Shown: positions 8,008-18,252, counted from the first letter of the stretch. The stretch is DNA of 64,000 nucleotides from an uncultured Blautia sp. (GCA_900540785.1 UQHF01000013.1:23349-87348); one strand, 5' to 3'. Notes: a model not told the origin generated them from the letters alone. Numbers and translations: made by a program.

Positions 8008-10116
8008 TCATTTTTCTTCCTGAAGTACCAGAATGTCCATAGGATCTATTTCTGCGGTTCCATGAACATTTTGACCGGTAATCATATTTTTTCCAAAAAG
8101 ATCAGGGATTACGGCTTTCTTTTCACCATAGTTTATCCAAAAATGATAGCGATACACCTCATCCTCACGGCAATGATGTTCTACTCCCAAAGGCTGCGGA
8201 CAAATCCTGATTCCAGCCTCATTACATACCTGCTCCAACAATCCCTTCATCGTTCTATCATCTAACCGTGCGCCCACATACCAGGCACTTCCCCGAGCTT
8301 TCCCGCTATTTGTACAGTTTTTTAATATCTGTTTTTTAGTAACAGCAGCTTCTCCCGCATAAAAATCATCGGTATAAGCGCCAAGTACCTGTGCATCAAC
8401 CACCTTCAAAAGTTCTGCAAAATCTCGTACCTCGCCGCAAGTCCCATCACAAAACTTCACATAATTTCTATCCGATGGATAAAGACTATCAATCTCTTCG
8501 CTATAAACTCCAAACAACGCCTTTAATCCTGCTCCGGGAAATCCTCCCAGGTAACAAAGAGTGTTTTGATCTACATATCCAGTGAAATAGGTAGCTAAAA
8601 GCTGCCCTCCCTGATTTACATAAGCTCTAAGCCGCTCTCCTGTCTCTTCTTCTATCAGATAAAGCATCGGTGCAAAAACTGCCTTATACTCCTCCAACTG
8701 GTCTTTACGTGAGATAATATCTGCTTCCACGCCCAACTCTGCCAGAAGACGATAGAAAGCCATACATATATGCTCATATGCTTTTTTCTTCTGGCTTAAT
8801 CCTTTCATATCTTCTATCGCCCAACGATTATCCCAGTCAAAGAGTACAGCAGCCTCTGATTTCACAACACTTCCCGTAACTGATTTTAATTTTTCAAGAA
8901 TCGTTCCTGCTTCCTCGACCTCCTGAAAAATTCTGGTATCATCCCTGCCCAGATGATCAACCACTGCCCCATGATATTGTTCAAAAGACCCTCGACTTTT
9001 TCTCCACTGAAAATACTGTACGCTGTCTGAGCCACAGGCTATCGCCTGTATTGCTGCCAGTTTATGCATTCCCGGGCGCTTCACTTTGTTAAACTCATGC
9101 CAGTTCACTGCCCCGGGAACGCTCTCCATCAAAAGGAAGGGCCGATCCTTTTTCATACTCCGCATCACGGCATGATCGAAAGAATTTTCCATACAGGTAT
9201 CATACAGACTTTCGTAATCATTATGGTATCTGGGATAGCTGTCCCAAGAAATAAGATCCAGTTCCTTTGCCAGTACCCGGTAGTCCAGACCTGGATATAA
9301 CTTCATGAAATTGGTTGTCACAGGAACTTCTGGCGTTATCCGCTTCAGAACAGCAATTTCTGTTTTCATATAATCGGTCATATTCCAGGTCGTAAACCGT
9401 TTCCATTCCAGATTCAGCCCCATAATGCTTCCTTCCCCATTGGCAAACGGAGGTTCTATCTGATCAAACCGCTGATACCTGTGGCTCCAAAAGGTAGTCC
9501 ACCAGGCTTTATTCAGCGCATCAATATCTCCATTAAATTTCTTTTCCAGATAAGCCTGAAAATTTTTCTGACAAAGAGAACACCAGCAGCTTCCGCCCAA
9601 CTCGTTAGAAATGTGCCATAAAAGCAACCCTGGATGTTTTCCAAAATGCTCTGCCAGCCTTGTATCCATTTCTTCCACCTTTTTTCGATAAATCGGAGAA
9701 GTAATACAATGGTTATGGCGTACTCCATGATGGCGTCTCCGGCCCCATTCATCTACTCGCAAGACCTCCGGATATTTTTCATCAATCCATACCGGCTTTG
9801 CTCCGGATGGGGTAGCAAGTATAGTATAAATACCATTTTCATAGAGCCTATCCATAATATCTGACAGCCAGTCAAACTGATAGCTTCCTTCCTCCGGTTC
9901 CAATACAGACCAGGCAAACACTCCCAATGTCACCACGTTTACTTTTGCTTTTTTCATCATACGAATATCCTCTTTCAGAATATCCGGTCGATCCAGCCAT
10001 TGTTCTGGATTATAATCGCCTCCATGAAGCAATTCCAAATTTCCCAGTGTCAAAGTACCATCCTCACGCCTCATTCGCGAAATCGGTTTCATAAGCACTT
10101 TTCTTTCTTCTTTCAT
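8008..10116 (-). CDS. GH42 beta-galactosidase (cytoplasmic)
   Basis: A glycoside hydrolase family 42 enzyme of about 702 residues that hydrolyses terminal beta-galactosides. GGDYNPEQW near the N-terminus, LLWHISNELGG (acid/base Glu172 from the chosen start) and LLMESVPGAVNW (nucleophile Glu331) are the family signatures. Cys137, Cys177, Cys179 and Cys182 (CWCSLC) form the zinc-like cysteine cluster seen in GH42. The ORF extends to 10143, overlapping the previous stop, but the ATG at 10116 has CAGGAG six bases before it, so I start there. There is no signal peptide. It is the last gene of the rhamnosidase/ABC operon, so it probably removes galactose from imported oligosaccharides and is not dedicated to lactose. 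Confidence 0.93.
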   Translation of the reverse strand: MKEERKVLMKPISRMRREDGTLTLGNLELLHGGDYNPEQWLDRPDILKEDIRMMKKAKVNVVTLGVFAWSVLEPEEGSYQFDWLSDIMDRLYENGIYTILATPSGAKPVWIDEKYPEVLRVDEWGRRRHHGVRHNHCITSPIYRKKVEEMDTRLAEHFGKHPGLLLWHISNELGGSCWCSLCQKNFQAYLEKKFNGDIDALNKAWWTTFWSHRYQRFDQIEPPFANGEGSIMGLNLEWKRFTTWNMTDYMKTEIAVLKRITPEVPVTTNFMKLYPGLDYRVLAKELDLISWDSYPRYHNDYESLYDTCMENSFDHAVMRSMKKDRPFLLMESVPGAVNWHEFNKVKRPGMHKLAAIQAIACGSDSVQYFQWRKSRGSFEQYHGAVVDHLGRDDTRIFQEVEEAGTILEKLKSVTGSVVKSEAAVLFDWDNRWAIEDMKGLSQKKKAYEHICMAFYRLLAELGVEADIISRKDQLEEYKAVFAPMLYLIEEETGERLRAYVNQGGQLLATYFTGYVDQNTLCYLGGFPGAGLKALFGVYSEEIDSLYPSDRNYVKFCDGTCGEVRDFAELLKVVDAQVLGAYTDDFYAGEAAVTKKQILKNCTNSGKARGSAWYVGARLDDRTMKGLLEQVCNEAGIRICPQPLGVEHHCREDEVYRYHFWINYGEKKAVIPDLFGKNMITGQNVHGTAEIDPMDILVLQEEK

Positions 10117-10135
10117 TTTCATCTCCTGTATACTT

Positions 10136-12751
10136 TCACTCATACTCTTCTAACACCGGAGCCTCCCAAAGTCCTGTTGGGCTAATCTGCAAATGTGTAG
10201 AGGCTCCATCTTTTCTTTCCCAAACAAGCGTAGTTGTCACTTCTATACACAGCATGTTTTTTCCGTTTACAAGAATATCTGTCACCTCTATACGATTTGG
10301 AAAACCAGCCATGTACCCAAGATCTTTTCCATTCATGAATAAACGTACCGTATCTCCGGCACCTGGAATTTTAAGTAAAAAACGGGACTGCTGCTCAGGA
10401 TCTTTTTCAAAAGAAAATGCTCCTTCATAGCGATAAACTCCTGTAAAGCCTGGATCACCTTTCAGACCGTTCATATTTGGATACCTTTCTCCATCGATCA
10501 TCCCAATCGGTTCAAATTCTTTTTGCATTCTCCCTCTGCGGCTTACCTGCCATTCCAGTTTCAATATTTGCTCCCTTTTCTTTTGCGGAATGAACGGAAA
10601 CTTATTTTTTTCTCCCTCTGAATCATCCGGATTCTTCTTTTCCAGAATCCAAAAAACGGCTTCCCCGGTTTCCAAAGACAGTGGAAGCATCTGATTCTGA
10701 ATTTTAAAGGTCTCTGCAGTATTTCTCCATAAATCCACCCTGACTGCCTTATCAAAGTTTCCCCATCTCTGGCTTATATGCAAAACAAGATCTGCTTTTT
10801 CAGTAACGCTTTCATTAAAAAACATACAGATTAACCCCTGTTCCTGAGGCAACGCAAAGCTTCGTAATTCGGAAAATTTCTGATCTGCTATAAAGAGAGG
10901 TTCTATATATTCTCTTAATTTCTCTGACAGACTATCTAAATTTACCAACCGAACTTTTCGGTAGAAATTCTCAGAAAGAGTATTTCCATCCGTATCTTTT
11001 TCTGGCAGAAAATCAACAGCAAATACAGGAAATCCGTCCAATTCTGTCTGTTCCAGAAAACGTGCTGTCCGTACTGGCAGCCTTTTACATCCGGGAAGGA
11101 TCAGTGCAGGATACCTTTCAGTTCCCAACTTCAAATTTCCATTCTGAACAATGGCTTTATCAAACCAGTCATCTGGAACTACATCCGCATCCATTTGATG
11201 CTCCATAAGGACTCTCATAGGTTTTTGGAAAAACATAGTTTCCTCCCCGCTCCATTCTGACTCAGCATGATAAAGTATTGCCGCCTCACGGACAGGTTTT
11301 CCTCCTGACAACAGATAAGCCGCTCGATTCATATATTTCATCAGGCAGGCAAAAACCGGAAACTGCGGATTGTTGCCGTCGGCATAAAAGTGCGGCGGAC
11401 AGTCTGCATCCGGATAACTCATGGCAAAAGCGTGTGGTGTAAAACGATTAATCCCCCGCACCAGCATATGGTCTGCCAGCCATTTCATAAAAGATACACC
11501 TTCTGCCCAGCCATAATTTCCGAAGATTTCACAAAGTGCCCTTCCCTTTTTTCCTTCATCCAGATGAGCTGAAGAACTGGCCAGCTTAGCCAGGCCGAAA
11601 TGAAAAAATTCTCCATCTGAATCACCTGCGATCCATTGGTGGATCTTATTTGTAAAGCCAGGCACAATCTGATGGTGTACTACATCGATTCCTGCCATTT
11701 GCCGGCCTTTCATTTCCCGGAAATAATGCCCAATACTGCATCCCAATCTCCCATGTGCATTGTCATCCTCTATGATATGACCAATGTATTCTACCCCATG
11801 CTTCTGACACCACTCTCCCACTTGTCCGCTGAAACACCGGTATACCAAATTTGTGACGCAATCCATATATTGCACCCTAAGCTCTCCTGTTTTTCTTCCC
11901 CTGTCATACCACAGAGCCACAAGACTTTCCAGGAATTCTTTTCCCCATTGATTCCTCAGTTCTTTTTCCAGTTCCTTACTCCACGGAAGCCGAATATCCG
12001 ATTGTCCTGGCAGACAGTCAAAGGGATAACCTGAAATATTTCCGATTTCTGGTTCATCTGAAAAAAATCCGGCAAAAGTTTTTCCAAACTCTTCCCCATA
12101 TCTCTCATAATGTTTTTCATATACTTCATCCAAAAGCACCTTGACAGACTCCTGATCCAACAGGTTCATATAGTGTTCTCTTCCCCCTCCGGTATGAGTC
12201 GTAAAAATAACGAACAGGCGATATGCCCCCTTTGGAAGATCATAAAATACAAAACCATCCTTGAAAGAATCTGTTAAATCCAATATCCCCTCCCCTGACA
12301 CAGCCAGAGTCTCTCCATCCGGCTTCGGACAAGCCAGAATTCCCAGAAGGCAGCCATCCGGCGGAAGAAAGTTCTCCACCAGAGAAGCACCACCGCGGCA
12401 TGGTCCCATAATATCCACATGACGTTGGGCAATATAAAGCTTGGAAAGCTCTGGATATTTTTCCTCAAAAGCCCCATTCGCATATCCCGTTGGGAATTTT
12501 TTATCATCTAATACCCAGACCTTCATTCCCCATTGTTTTGCTTCTTCTATAATAAAATCCAGATTTTCCCACCATCCCTCACGGCAAAATTCCGGATGGG
12601 GTCTTGCTTCCAGACAAACCTCTCGAATACCGCATTCTCTTATTTTCTCTAATTCCTCACGAATTTTTTCATTATCTTCTCCTTTAAGCCACAGAAATGG
12701 CAAAATGCAACTCTCATCTTGTCCTTCCAGGACCTTTTTTAAGTTCTCCAT
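10136..12751 (-). CDS. GH106-like glycoside hydrolase (alpha-L-rhamnosidase superfamily)
   Basis: A large cytoplasmic protein (871 residues from ATG 12751) with a (beta/alpha)8-type N-terminal half: KWVLDDKKFPTGYANG-like strand, FAGFFSDEPEIGN, a central catalytic-type domain, and a C-terminal jelly-roll that ends with RLFMNGKDLGYMAGFPNRIEVTDILVNGKNMLCIEVTTTLV, a galactose-binding-like fold. The DEPE motif and the PTGYANG segment resemble GH106 alpha-L-rhamnosidases and related uncharacterised families. Position directly downstream of a GH78 rhamnosidase supports rhamnose as the sugar. The ORF runs to 12808, but that would overlap the GH78 gene, and the Met at 12751 begins the conserved region. 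The family call rests on motifs only. It could belong to a neighbouring unclassified GH family. Confidence 0.62.
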   Translation of the reverse strand: MENLKKVLEGQDESCILPFLWLKGEDNEKIREELEKIRECGIREVCLEARPHPEFCREGWWENLDFIIEEAKQWGMKVWVLDDKKFPTGYANGAFEEKYPELSKLYIAQRHVDIMGPCRGGASLVENFLPPDGCLLGILACPKPDGETLAVSGEGILDLTDSFKDGFVFYDLPKGAYRLFVIFTTHTGGGREHYMNLLDQESVKVLLDEVYEKHYERYGEEFGKTFAGFFSDEPEIGNISGYPFDCLPGQSDIRLPWSKELEKELRNQWGKEFLESLVALWYDRGRKTGELRVQYMDCVTNLVYRCFSGQVGEWCQKHGVEYIGHIIEDDNAHGRLGCSIGHYFREMKGRQMAGIDVVHHQIVPGFTNKIHQWIAGDSDGEFFHFGLAKLASSSAHLDEGKKGRALCEIFGNYGWAEGVSFMKWLADHMLVRGINRFTPHAFAMSYPDADCPPHFYADGNNPQFPVFACLMKYMNRAAYLLSGGKPVREAAILYHAESEWSGEETMFFQKPMRVLMEHQMDADVVPDDWFDKAIVQNGNLKLGTERYPALILPGCKRLPVRTARFLEQTELDGFPVFAVDFLPEKDTDGNTLSENFYRKVRLVNLDSLSEKLREYIEPLFIADQKFSELRSFALPQEQGLICMFFNESVTEKADLVLHISQRWGNFDKAVRVDLWRNTAETFKIQNQMLPLSLETGEAVFWILEKKNPDDSEGEKNKFPFIPQKKREQILKLEWQVSRRGRMQKEFEPIGMIDGERYPNMNGLKGDPGFTGVYRYEGAFSFEKDPEQQSRFLLKIPGAGDTVRLFMNGKDLGYMAGFPNRIEVTDILVNGKNMLCIEVTTTLVWERKDGASTHLQISPTGLWEAPVLEEYE

Positions 12752-12761
12752 ACCTCTTTCT

Positions 12762-15341
12762 TCACACCTCCTGTTTTTTCGTTGGAATCCGAAACTGCCA
12801 GTTTCCACTTCCCACTGTTATTGTCTCCTTCTCTTCTGTTTTGACATAGGCCGTCAAATTTGGAGGAATCTGTATTTCCAAACGGATTCCTTTTTCTTCC
12901 CGCTTCCAATGTACACCGATCACGCCATAGGGATGAAGCAGCTTCACTTTGCAATATTCCATGTCTTCAGGAAAATACGGCTCAATTTCCACCTCTCCAA
13001 AAGTTTTGTCTGAATGAAGAAGACGAATTCCTCCCAATCCTCCGTAAAACCACTCTTCAATCCCACCCAACATAAAATGATTCTGAGATCCATGACAGTT
13101 TCCAGGCTCGGGACCATCCCAATCCTCTGTAAGAGTTGTTGCTCCATTCACCACCTGATAGCCGTAACCCGGAGTCTCTGTCTGCTCTGTCATTTCATTA
13201 ATCAAATCAGATAATTCATTCTGAATCGCAGCGGTAATCAGGAAGGGATGTCCTATATCGCCTGCAGTAACAGCATAATTTCGGTTCACAATATCTTTAC
13301 GCAAGCGTTCTGTCACCTTCTCCCGGTATTTGTCCGGAACAAGCCCTGTTACCAGACTCATTGCCTGTGCCGCCTGACTGCCTGTTGCATAACAAAAGGT
13401 CTGATCATCAAAAAATTGAAGATTATATTCTCTATATACCTCCCTGCGCAGCTTCTCCAACTCCTGAACCTCATCTTTTTTTCCTAAATATTCCGCGATT
13501 TTTTTCATAATACAGATGTCATAATAATAAATGCATGTGGCTGTCACTGGCACTGGCGTATTTTGAGAAGCAGGCTTATTGGGTCCTATGTCAAGCCAAT
13601 CGCCCAAACCATGATGCAGCACATGATGATGCGTTCTTGAAGTTAAATAGTCCAAATATCGTCTCATCGTTTCATAATGACGCTCCATTGTCGCAGTGTC
13701 TCCATAACGTTGATATAAATACCAGGGATTTAGAATGCAGGCGCTTCCCCATTCCGGAGAATCTACAAATCCCTCATGGTATCCAAACACCACGTATTCC
13801 GGACAAATATCAGGAACCAAACCATTTTCCCTTTGGGAATCTGACATATCTTGTTCCTGCTTCTGATAAATGTTCTGCGTGTCATAGTTATACATAACTC
13901 CCGGTGCAATCAAATGCGTCTGTTCCAACCAGGGAAGACGTTCTCTATGAGGACAGTCTGTGGTATAGCTTTTCAGGTTGCTTAAAATTGCCTGACAGAT
14001 AATCTTATGAATATCATTGAACAACGGATTGGAGCAATGAAACTCTCCTGTCTGTTCAATGTCCGGATAAATAAATTCTCCAATGATCTTCTCTATAACC
14101 GGCAGCTTTCCCTTATTTTTCTCCAGATCCGGGACTGCCCCTTGAATTTGTACATATCGAAATCCTGTATATGTAAAATCCGGGACAAATTCCTGCTCTG
14201 TCTCATCACTGATCAAATAAGTCCAGGCATATCCCTTTCCTGTCACACTCTGATCAGGTATAAAAGAATCGTCAATGATTTCCCCCGGCGTCATAATAAT
14301 CTTCGACCCTGCCGGCGCACTATTTTTGTGGATATAAATCCTTGCCCATCCGGAAAAATTTGTTCCAAAGTCATACAGCCAGATATTCTCACCAGTCTTT
14401 CTCACGCTCACCGGAGAATATTTCTGCATCACCCGGATAGGAGCAATTGGTGATGCAATCAATTTACCATTCGGAGGCTGTACCTGCACTGCTGGCTCCC
14501 ATGACTCATCCTCTACAAAATCCGGACATGAAAATTTTCTCTGTCTAACCTCAATTCTTCCATCATAATCTTCTCCGCCGTACATACAACAGAATCGAAT
14601 AGGACTTTCTCCCATTTTCCAGGATGTATCTGTAAATACGCAATCCCTGGTGCCATCTTCATAAGTAAGATTCAACTGGATATTCACTTTCATCTTTCCA
14701 TAGGAACGTTCGTAATATAAATAACGCCCTCCTGGAAGATTATACATCCCGTCCCCAAGCTTTACACCGATTCCATTTTTTCTCTCCTGGATTTCCCCTG
14801 TTACATCATACACAGAATAAAAGCTGGTCTTTCTATAATCTGTCCAACCAGGCTCCAGTACTCGATCAGAAATCTGTTTTCCGTTTATATAGCATACATG
14901 ATGTCCCAGTCCACTCACATACATACGAGCCCGCACAACTCTTTTTTTTGCCTGAAAAATTCCTCGATAAAGATGATAACTGTGATCCTTCGTTTCCCCG
15001 ATATAAATCCCCTTCCAGTCCTCTTTCTTATAAAGTCCTGTTTCAAACCAGGTTTTTTCACTTTTACTGCATTTACCGCTGGTTCCCTGTACCTCTACCT
15101 GCCATTCATACCTGGTATCTGACTGAAGGAGTTCTCCCTCATAAGGAATCTGTACCATCTTGTCCGACATCACCTGACCACTGTCCCATACACACTTTCC
15201 GTCTTTCTCTACACAAATCCGATAACTTTTCTGTTTCCAGTTTTTCTCCTCCGAAAAAATATTCCAGCTAAATACTGGATTTTTCACATCTATTCCATAT
15301 GGATGTTCCCTATTTTCTGTTCGAAGTCTGATAATCTTCAT
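12762..15341 (-). CDS. GH78 alpha-L-rhamnosidase (cytoplasmic)
   Basis: An 859-residue family 78 alpha-L-rhamnosidase. The order is an N-terminal fibronectin-like domain (PYGIDVKNPVFSWNI...YEWQVEV), the rhamnosidase carbohydrate-binding domain (KKRVVRARMYVSGLGHHVCYINGKQISDRVLEPGWTDYRK), the (alpha/alpha)6 catalytic domain with TDCPHRERLPWLEQTHL, SPEWGSACILNPWYLYQ and NHFMLGGIEEWFYGGLGGI, and a C-terminal beta domain. The TDCPHRER variant replaces the commoner TDCPQRDER. There is no signal peptide, so it acts on imported oligosaccharides. It is separated from the upstream binding-protein gene by a long hairpin and followed ten bases later by the GH106-like gene. Terminal alpha-L-rhamnose removal is the expected reaction. 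Confidence 0.94.
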   Translation of the reverse strand: MKIIRLRTENREHPYGIDVKNPVFSWNIFSEEKNWKQKSYRICVEKDGKCVWDSGQVMSDKMVQIPYEGELLQSDTRYEWQVEVQGTSGKCSKSEKTWFETGLYKKEDWKGIYIGETKDHSYHLYRGIFQAKKRVVRARMYVSGLGHHVCYINGKQISDRVLEPGWTDYRKTSFYSVYDVTGEIQERKNGIGVKLGDGMYNLPGGRYLYYERSYGKMKVNIQLNLTYEDGTRDCVFTDTSWKMGESPIRFCCMYGGEDYDGRIEVRQRKFSCPDFVEDESWEPAVQVQPPNGKLIASPIAPIRVMQKYSPVSVRKTGENIWLYDFGTNFSGWARIYIHKNSAPAGSKIIMTPGEIIDDSFIPDQSVTGKGYAWTYLISDETEQEFVPDFTYTGFRYVQIQGAVPDLEKNKGKLPVIEKIIGEFIYPDIEQTGEFHCSNPLFNDIHKIICQAILSNLKSYTTDCPHRERLPWLEQTHLIAPGVMYNYDTQNIYQKQEQDMSDSQRENGLVPDICPEYVVFGYHEGFVDSPEWGSACILNPWYLYQRYGDTATMERHYETMRRYLDYLTSRTHHHVLHHGLGDWLDIGPNKPASQNTPVPVTATCIYYYDICIMKKIAEYLGKKDEVQELEKLRREVYREYNLQFFDDQTFCYATGSQAAQAMSLVTGLVPDKYREKVTERLRKDIVNRNYAVTAGDIGHPFLITAAIQNELSDLINEMTEQTETPGYGYQVVNGATTLTEDWDGPEPGNCHGSQNHFMLGGIEEWFYGGLGGIRLLHSDKTFGEVEIEPYFPEDMEYCKVKLLHPYGVIGVHWKREEKGIRLEIQIPPNLTAYVKTEEKETITVGSGNWQFRIPTKKQEV

Positions 15342-15375
15342 ATCTGTCTCTATCCTTTTCTTTTATTTTTTCAGA

Positions 15376-15446
15376 ATATAGGAAAGTCCGGAAAAGTCGG
15401 AGAAAACCTTGTTTCCTTTCCTTTTCCGGACACCTTTATCCTATAT
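15376..15446 (-). terminator. Strong intra-operon hairpin after the binding-protein gene
   Basis: Two nested inverted repeats pair 15376-15383 (ATATAGGA) with 15439-15446, and 15386-15396 (GTCCGGAAAAG) with 15421-15431. Read on the minus strand, it follows the binding-protein stop and precedes GH78. The downstream bases are A-rich, not T-rich, so it is more likely an mRNA 3'-stabilising or attenuating hairpin than a full terminator. Confidence 0.65.
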
Positions 15447-15487
15447 GTGTTTTTTTGTCCGTAAAATGTAAACCATTATTTTTTCAC

Positions 15488-17233
15488 TTATTCTGGTTTT
15501 ACTGTATTTTCATTAAGCATGGTAATGATGTCGTCAAAAGCAGTATCTGTCTGGCTCTTAATATCTTCTACATAGGATGCCCATACGTCGTCATCGTTAA
15601 TATCCATCTCTCCGGTTATGAATTGAACAGACAGTTCTCTTGCACGCTTGTCACAGGTACCTTCATAAGAAAGCTGCGCCTTCTGTCCGGATTCCTCCGG
15701 TGTCAGGTAAACTACTGGAGGACGGTCATAAGGAGCAACCGATTCTTCGCCTCCAAGCTTATTGGTTTCCACCCAGTATTTACTTATATAGTAACCTTCC
15801 TCTGGATTCCACCACGGTTCCGGTTTTGCAGATACATCCAGTAATGCGTTAAAGTCCATAGGATTAAACACCATACCGGTACGACATACGCCAGAAGCAG
15901 TAAGTCCATAATTTCCAGTCTGTACTGCCGGGTCTTCCGCAGATGTTATATCATCAGAGTATACCTTTTTACCATCCTCAGCTGCTGTATATGTCTGCCC
16001 TTCAACGCCCCAGTTCATCAGATTGACCATCTCGTCTGAATACTGATAATCAAGCATAGCTACTACATGTTCCGGATGCTCGGTCGCTGCACTGACATAG
16101 ATACCCATTCCAGAGTTCAGAGACTTTCCTCCCTGTCTGGATCCCCATTTCCACGGAGTTCCATAATCCTCGTTCTCCGGCAGGAAAGCAAGTCCCCATT
16201 CCTGCCCTTCTTCCATCATGGCATCATTCCAGCCCTGTACGCTTCCTGACCAAAGCGTCGGACAAAGCACACCCACACCCGTGGTAGCCTTAGTTGTAGC
16301 TGCATTCGTGTCTGCAGTTGCAAATTCCGGATCGATATACCCTTCTTTATAAAGACTGTTCAGGTATTTCAGCATCTCACGGTAATTATCTTCGATCGGG
16401 CCAAATCTCCAGGTCCCCTCATCATAGTACAGACAATCCCATGTATGAAAGATTCCCACAAAGCCTCTCTGAAGACCATAATCCAAAGTGCTGTTGATGA
16501 TCGGATACTGAGCATCAATCTCACCTGCATCGATTTTTTCTTTTATTGTCTTACAAAGCTCCGTAAATTCATCTAAAGTAGTTGCTGGCTCAAGTCCAAG
16601 TTCCTTAAGAAGATCAAAGCGATATGCAAAAGAGGTGAAGGATTGTGCGCCCTGGATATTATCCGGATTGTAAAAGCCATCCATAAAGTAATACATGGAA
16701 CCGTCTTCCATCTTCGCATAATCTTCTCCGCCTGACGTACCCTGCATATATTCCGGATAATACTTCATATAATCCATATAATCACTTAAGTTCAGAAGAA
16801 TTCCATCATCGCCGTATTCATTTACTGCCGCCCCCTTGGTTACAGTAGCCATATCCGGAATGCCCCCTGACTGAAGTACTACCAGCTCATTGCTCGCGTA
16901 ATCTAAGGAGTTTGTTCTTTGCCATTCAATCTCTACTTTACAACCAAGGTAATGCTCCATCGCTTCCTGCCAGAGTTTCTGTATCTGTGTTCCTTCAGAA
17001 GACATCTGATAGGTGGCAATACTCGCTTTTAGCTTTAAAGTTCCGTCCTTAATCTCTGGAAGATCGATTCCATTGTCCTTTGCCGTTGCCAAGGTACTAA
17101 TATCCAGCTCCAGCTCCGGTACAGAATTGGGATCAAACTTTGAGGTTTCAGCAGCATAAACAGATACTGCTGCACTTGCTGACATCACTGCCGATAAAAC
17201 AAGCGCTGTGATTTGTTTTGTTCTCTTTTTCAT
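15488..17233 (-). CDS. ABC transporter extracellular oligosaccharide-binding protein
   Basis: A 581-residue extracellular solute-binding protein of the LipO/YtcQ type that usually accompanies LplB/LplC permeases. The leader (MKKRTKQITALVLSAVMSASAAVSVYAAETSK) has a signal-peptidase-I-like VYA-AE site and contains no cysteine, so this is not a lipoprotein, unusual for a Gram-positive binding protein. Mature motifs include LGCKVEIEWQRTNSLDYASNELVVLQSGGIPDM and a DLLKELGLEPATTLDEFTELCKTIKEK lobe-closing region. The large size fits oligosaccharide cargo. It is downstream of both permease genes and upstream of the hairpin and GH78. Cargo is probably a rhamnose-containing oligosaccharide, inferred from its operon. 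Confidence 0.92.
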   Translation of the reverse strand: MKKRTKQITALVLSAVMSASAAVSVYAAETSKFDPNSVPELELDISTLATAKDNGIDLPEIKDGTLKLKASIATYQMSSEGTQIQKLWQEAMEHYLGCKVEIEWQRTNSLDYASNELVVLQSGGIPDMATVTKGAAVNEYGDDGILLNLSDYMDYMKYYPEYMQGTSGGEDYAKMEDGSMYYFMDGFYNPDNIQGAQSFTSFAYRFDLLKELGLEPATTLDEFTELCKTIKEKIDAGEIDAQYPIINSTLDYGLQRGFVGIFHTWDCLYYDEGTWRFGPIEDNYREMLKYLNSLYKEGYIDPEFATADTNAATTKATTGVGVLCPTLWSGSVQGWNDAMMEEGQEWGLAFLPENEDYGTPWKWGSRQGGKSLNSGMGIYVSAATEHPEHVVAMLDYQYSDEMVNLMNWGVEGQTYTAAEDGKKVYSDDITSAEDPAVQTGNYGLTASGVCRTGMVFNPMDFNALLDVSAKPEPWWNPEEGYYISKYWVETNKLGGEESVAPYDRPPVVYLTPEESGQKAQLSYEGTCDKRARELSVQFITGEMDINDDDVWASYVEDIKSQTDTAFDDIITMLNENTVKPE

Positions 17234-17343
17234 CTTTTGATAGCCTCTCTTTCTCTTTTTATTTTTTGATATATAATCTTATGAATCGCCAATGAATCAT
17301 CCTGTCAAGACGATCATAAAACTTCAGATGCTTTTATCCAGCG

Positions 17344-18252
17344 TCAGCCTTTTACTGCCCCTACCTGCATACCTTGAGCAAAGTATTTCTGCAGGAATGG
17401 ATATAGAATTAGTACTGGAAGAATCGTTGCAATAACGCAGGCATACTGTACATTCAATTTATTTAATTCTCCGTTTCCGATCATTTGCTGAGAATTACTC
17501 ATGGCCGCCAGTCCAGAGTTTACAAATACAATCTTTCTCAAAATCATCTGAATAGGCAGCAACTTATCTGTCTTGATATAAAGCAAAGCATCGTAGTAAC
17601 TATTCCATACATTTACAACAGAAAACAGACCAAAGGTCGCATACAAAGCCTTAGAAAGAGGAACGTAGATACCTGTGAGAATCTTAAATTCTGAAGCTCC
17701 ATCTATTTTGGCTGCTTCTCGGATTTCTGTGGAAATTCCATTATAGAACGAACGATATACAAAAACATTATAAGCTAAAACTGCATTTGGAAAAATCAAT
17801 GCCCACCAGGTATCCATCAGGTTCAGGTTCTGGATCAATATATATGTAGGAACGGTTCCGCCCCCAAAAAACATTGTGATCAGAAGTGCCACTGTAAGGA
17901 ACTTCTTCAGCACAAAATTTGGATATGTAAGCGCATAGGCTATACCAGATGTACATACCAGATTGACTGCTGTGGAACCTAATGCAATAATGATCGTATT
18001 CAAATAAGCTCCCCAAATGTTCTGTTCCTGAAACAACATTTTATATCCTTCCAGTATGATTTCTTTTGGGAAAAAACTAACCTGTCCAGTAGAAATCATC
18101 TGATTACTGGACAATGATACTGCTATTACATTTAGAAATGGATACAAAAATACAATTGAAATCATTGCCATCAGGATAATCAGTGCTACGTCAAAAACTC
18201 GGCTGCCATAATGAATCTTATTCTTTTTCGTTGTTCTTACTGCTTTTGACAT
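17344..18252 (-). CDS. Carbohydrate ABC transporter permease, LplC/YtcP-type
   Basis: A 302-residue inner-membrane permease with about six transmembrane segments. It starts with a short cytoplasmic tail and a helix at about residues 23-45 (VALIILMAMISIVFLYPFLNVIAVSL). The EAA loop that contacts the ATPase reads REAAKIDGASEFKILTGIYVPLSKALY. The C-terminal PFLQKYFAQGMQVGAVKG ending is typical of the LplC/YesQ group. It lies 15 bases downstream of the partner permease gene. No ATP-binding-protein gene is present in the window, as is usual for this class, which shares an MsmX-like ATPase. Confidence 0.94.
   Translation of the reverse strand: MSKAVRTTKKNKIHYGSRVFDVALIILMAMISIVFLYPFLNVIAVSLSSNQMISTGQVSFFPKEIILEGYKMLFQEQNIWGAYLNTIIIALGSTAVNLVCTSGIAYALTYPNFVLKKFLTVALLITMFFGGGTVPTYILIQNLNLMDTWWALIFPNAVLAYNVFVYRSFYNGISTEIREAAKIDGASEFKILTGIYVPLSKALYATFGLFSVVNVWNSYYDALLYIKTDKLLPIQMILRKIVFVNSGLAAMSNSQQMIGNGELNKLNVQYACVIATILPVLILYPFLQKYFAQGMQVGAVKG

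Noticed and set aside
15376..15446. Hairpin as a true terminator ending the transporter operon
   Set aside because: No T tract follows on the minus strand, and GH78 has no visible promoter of its own. Read-through is more likely.
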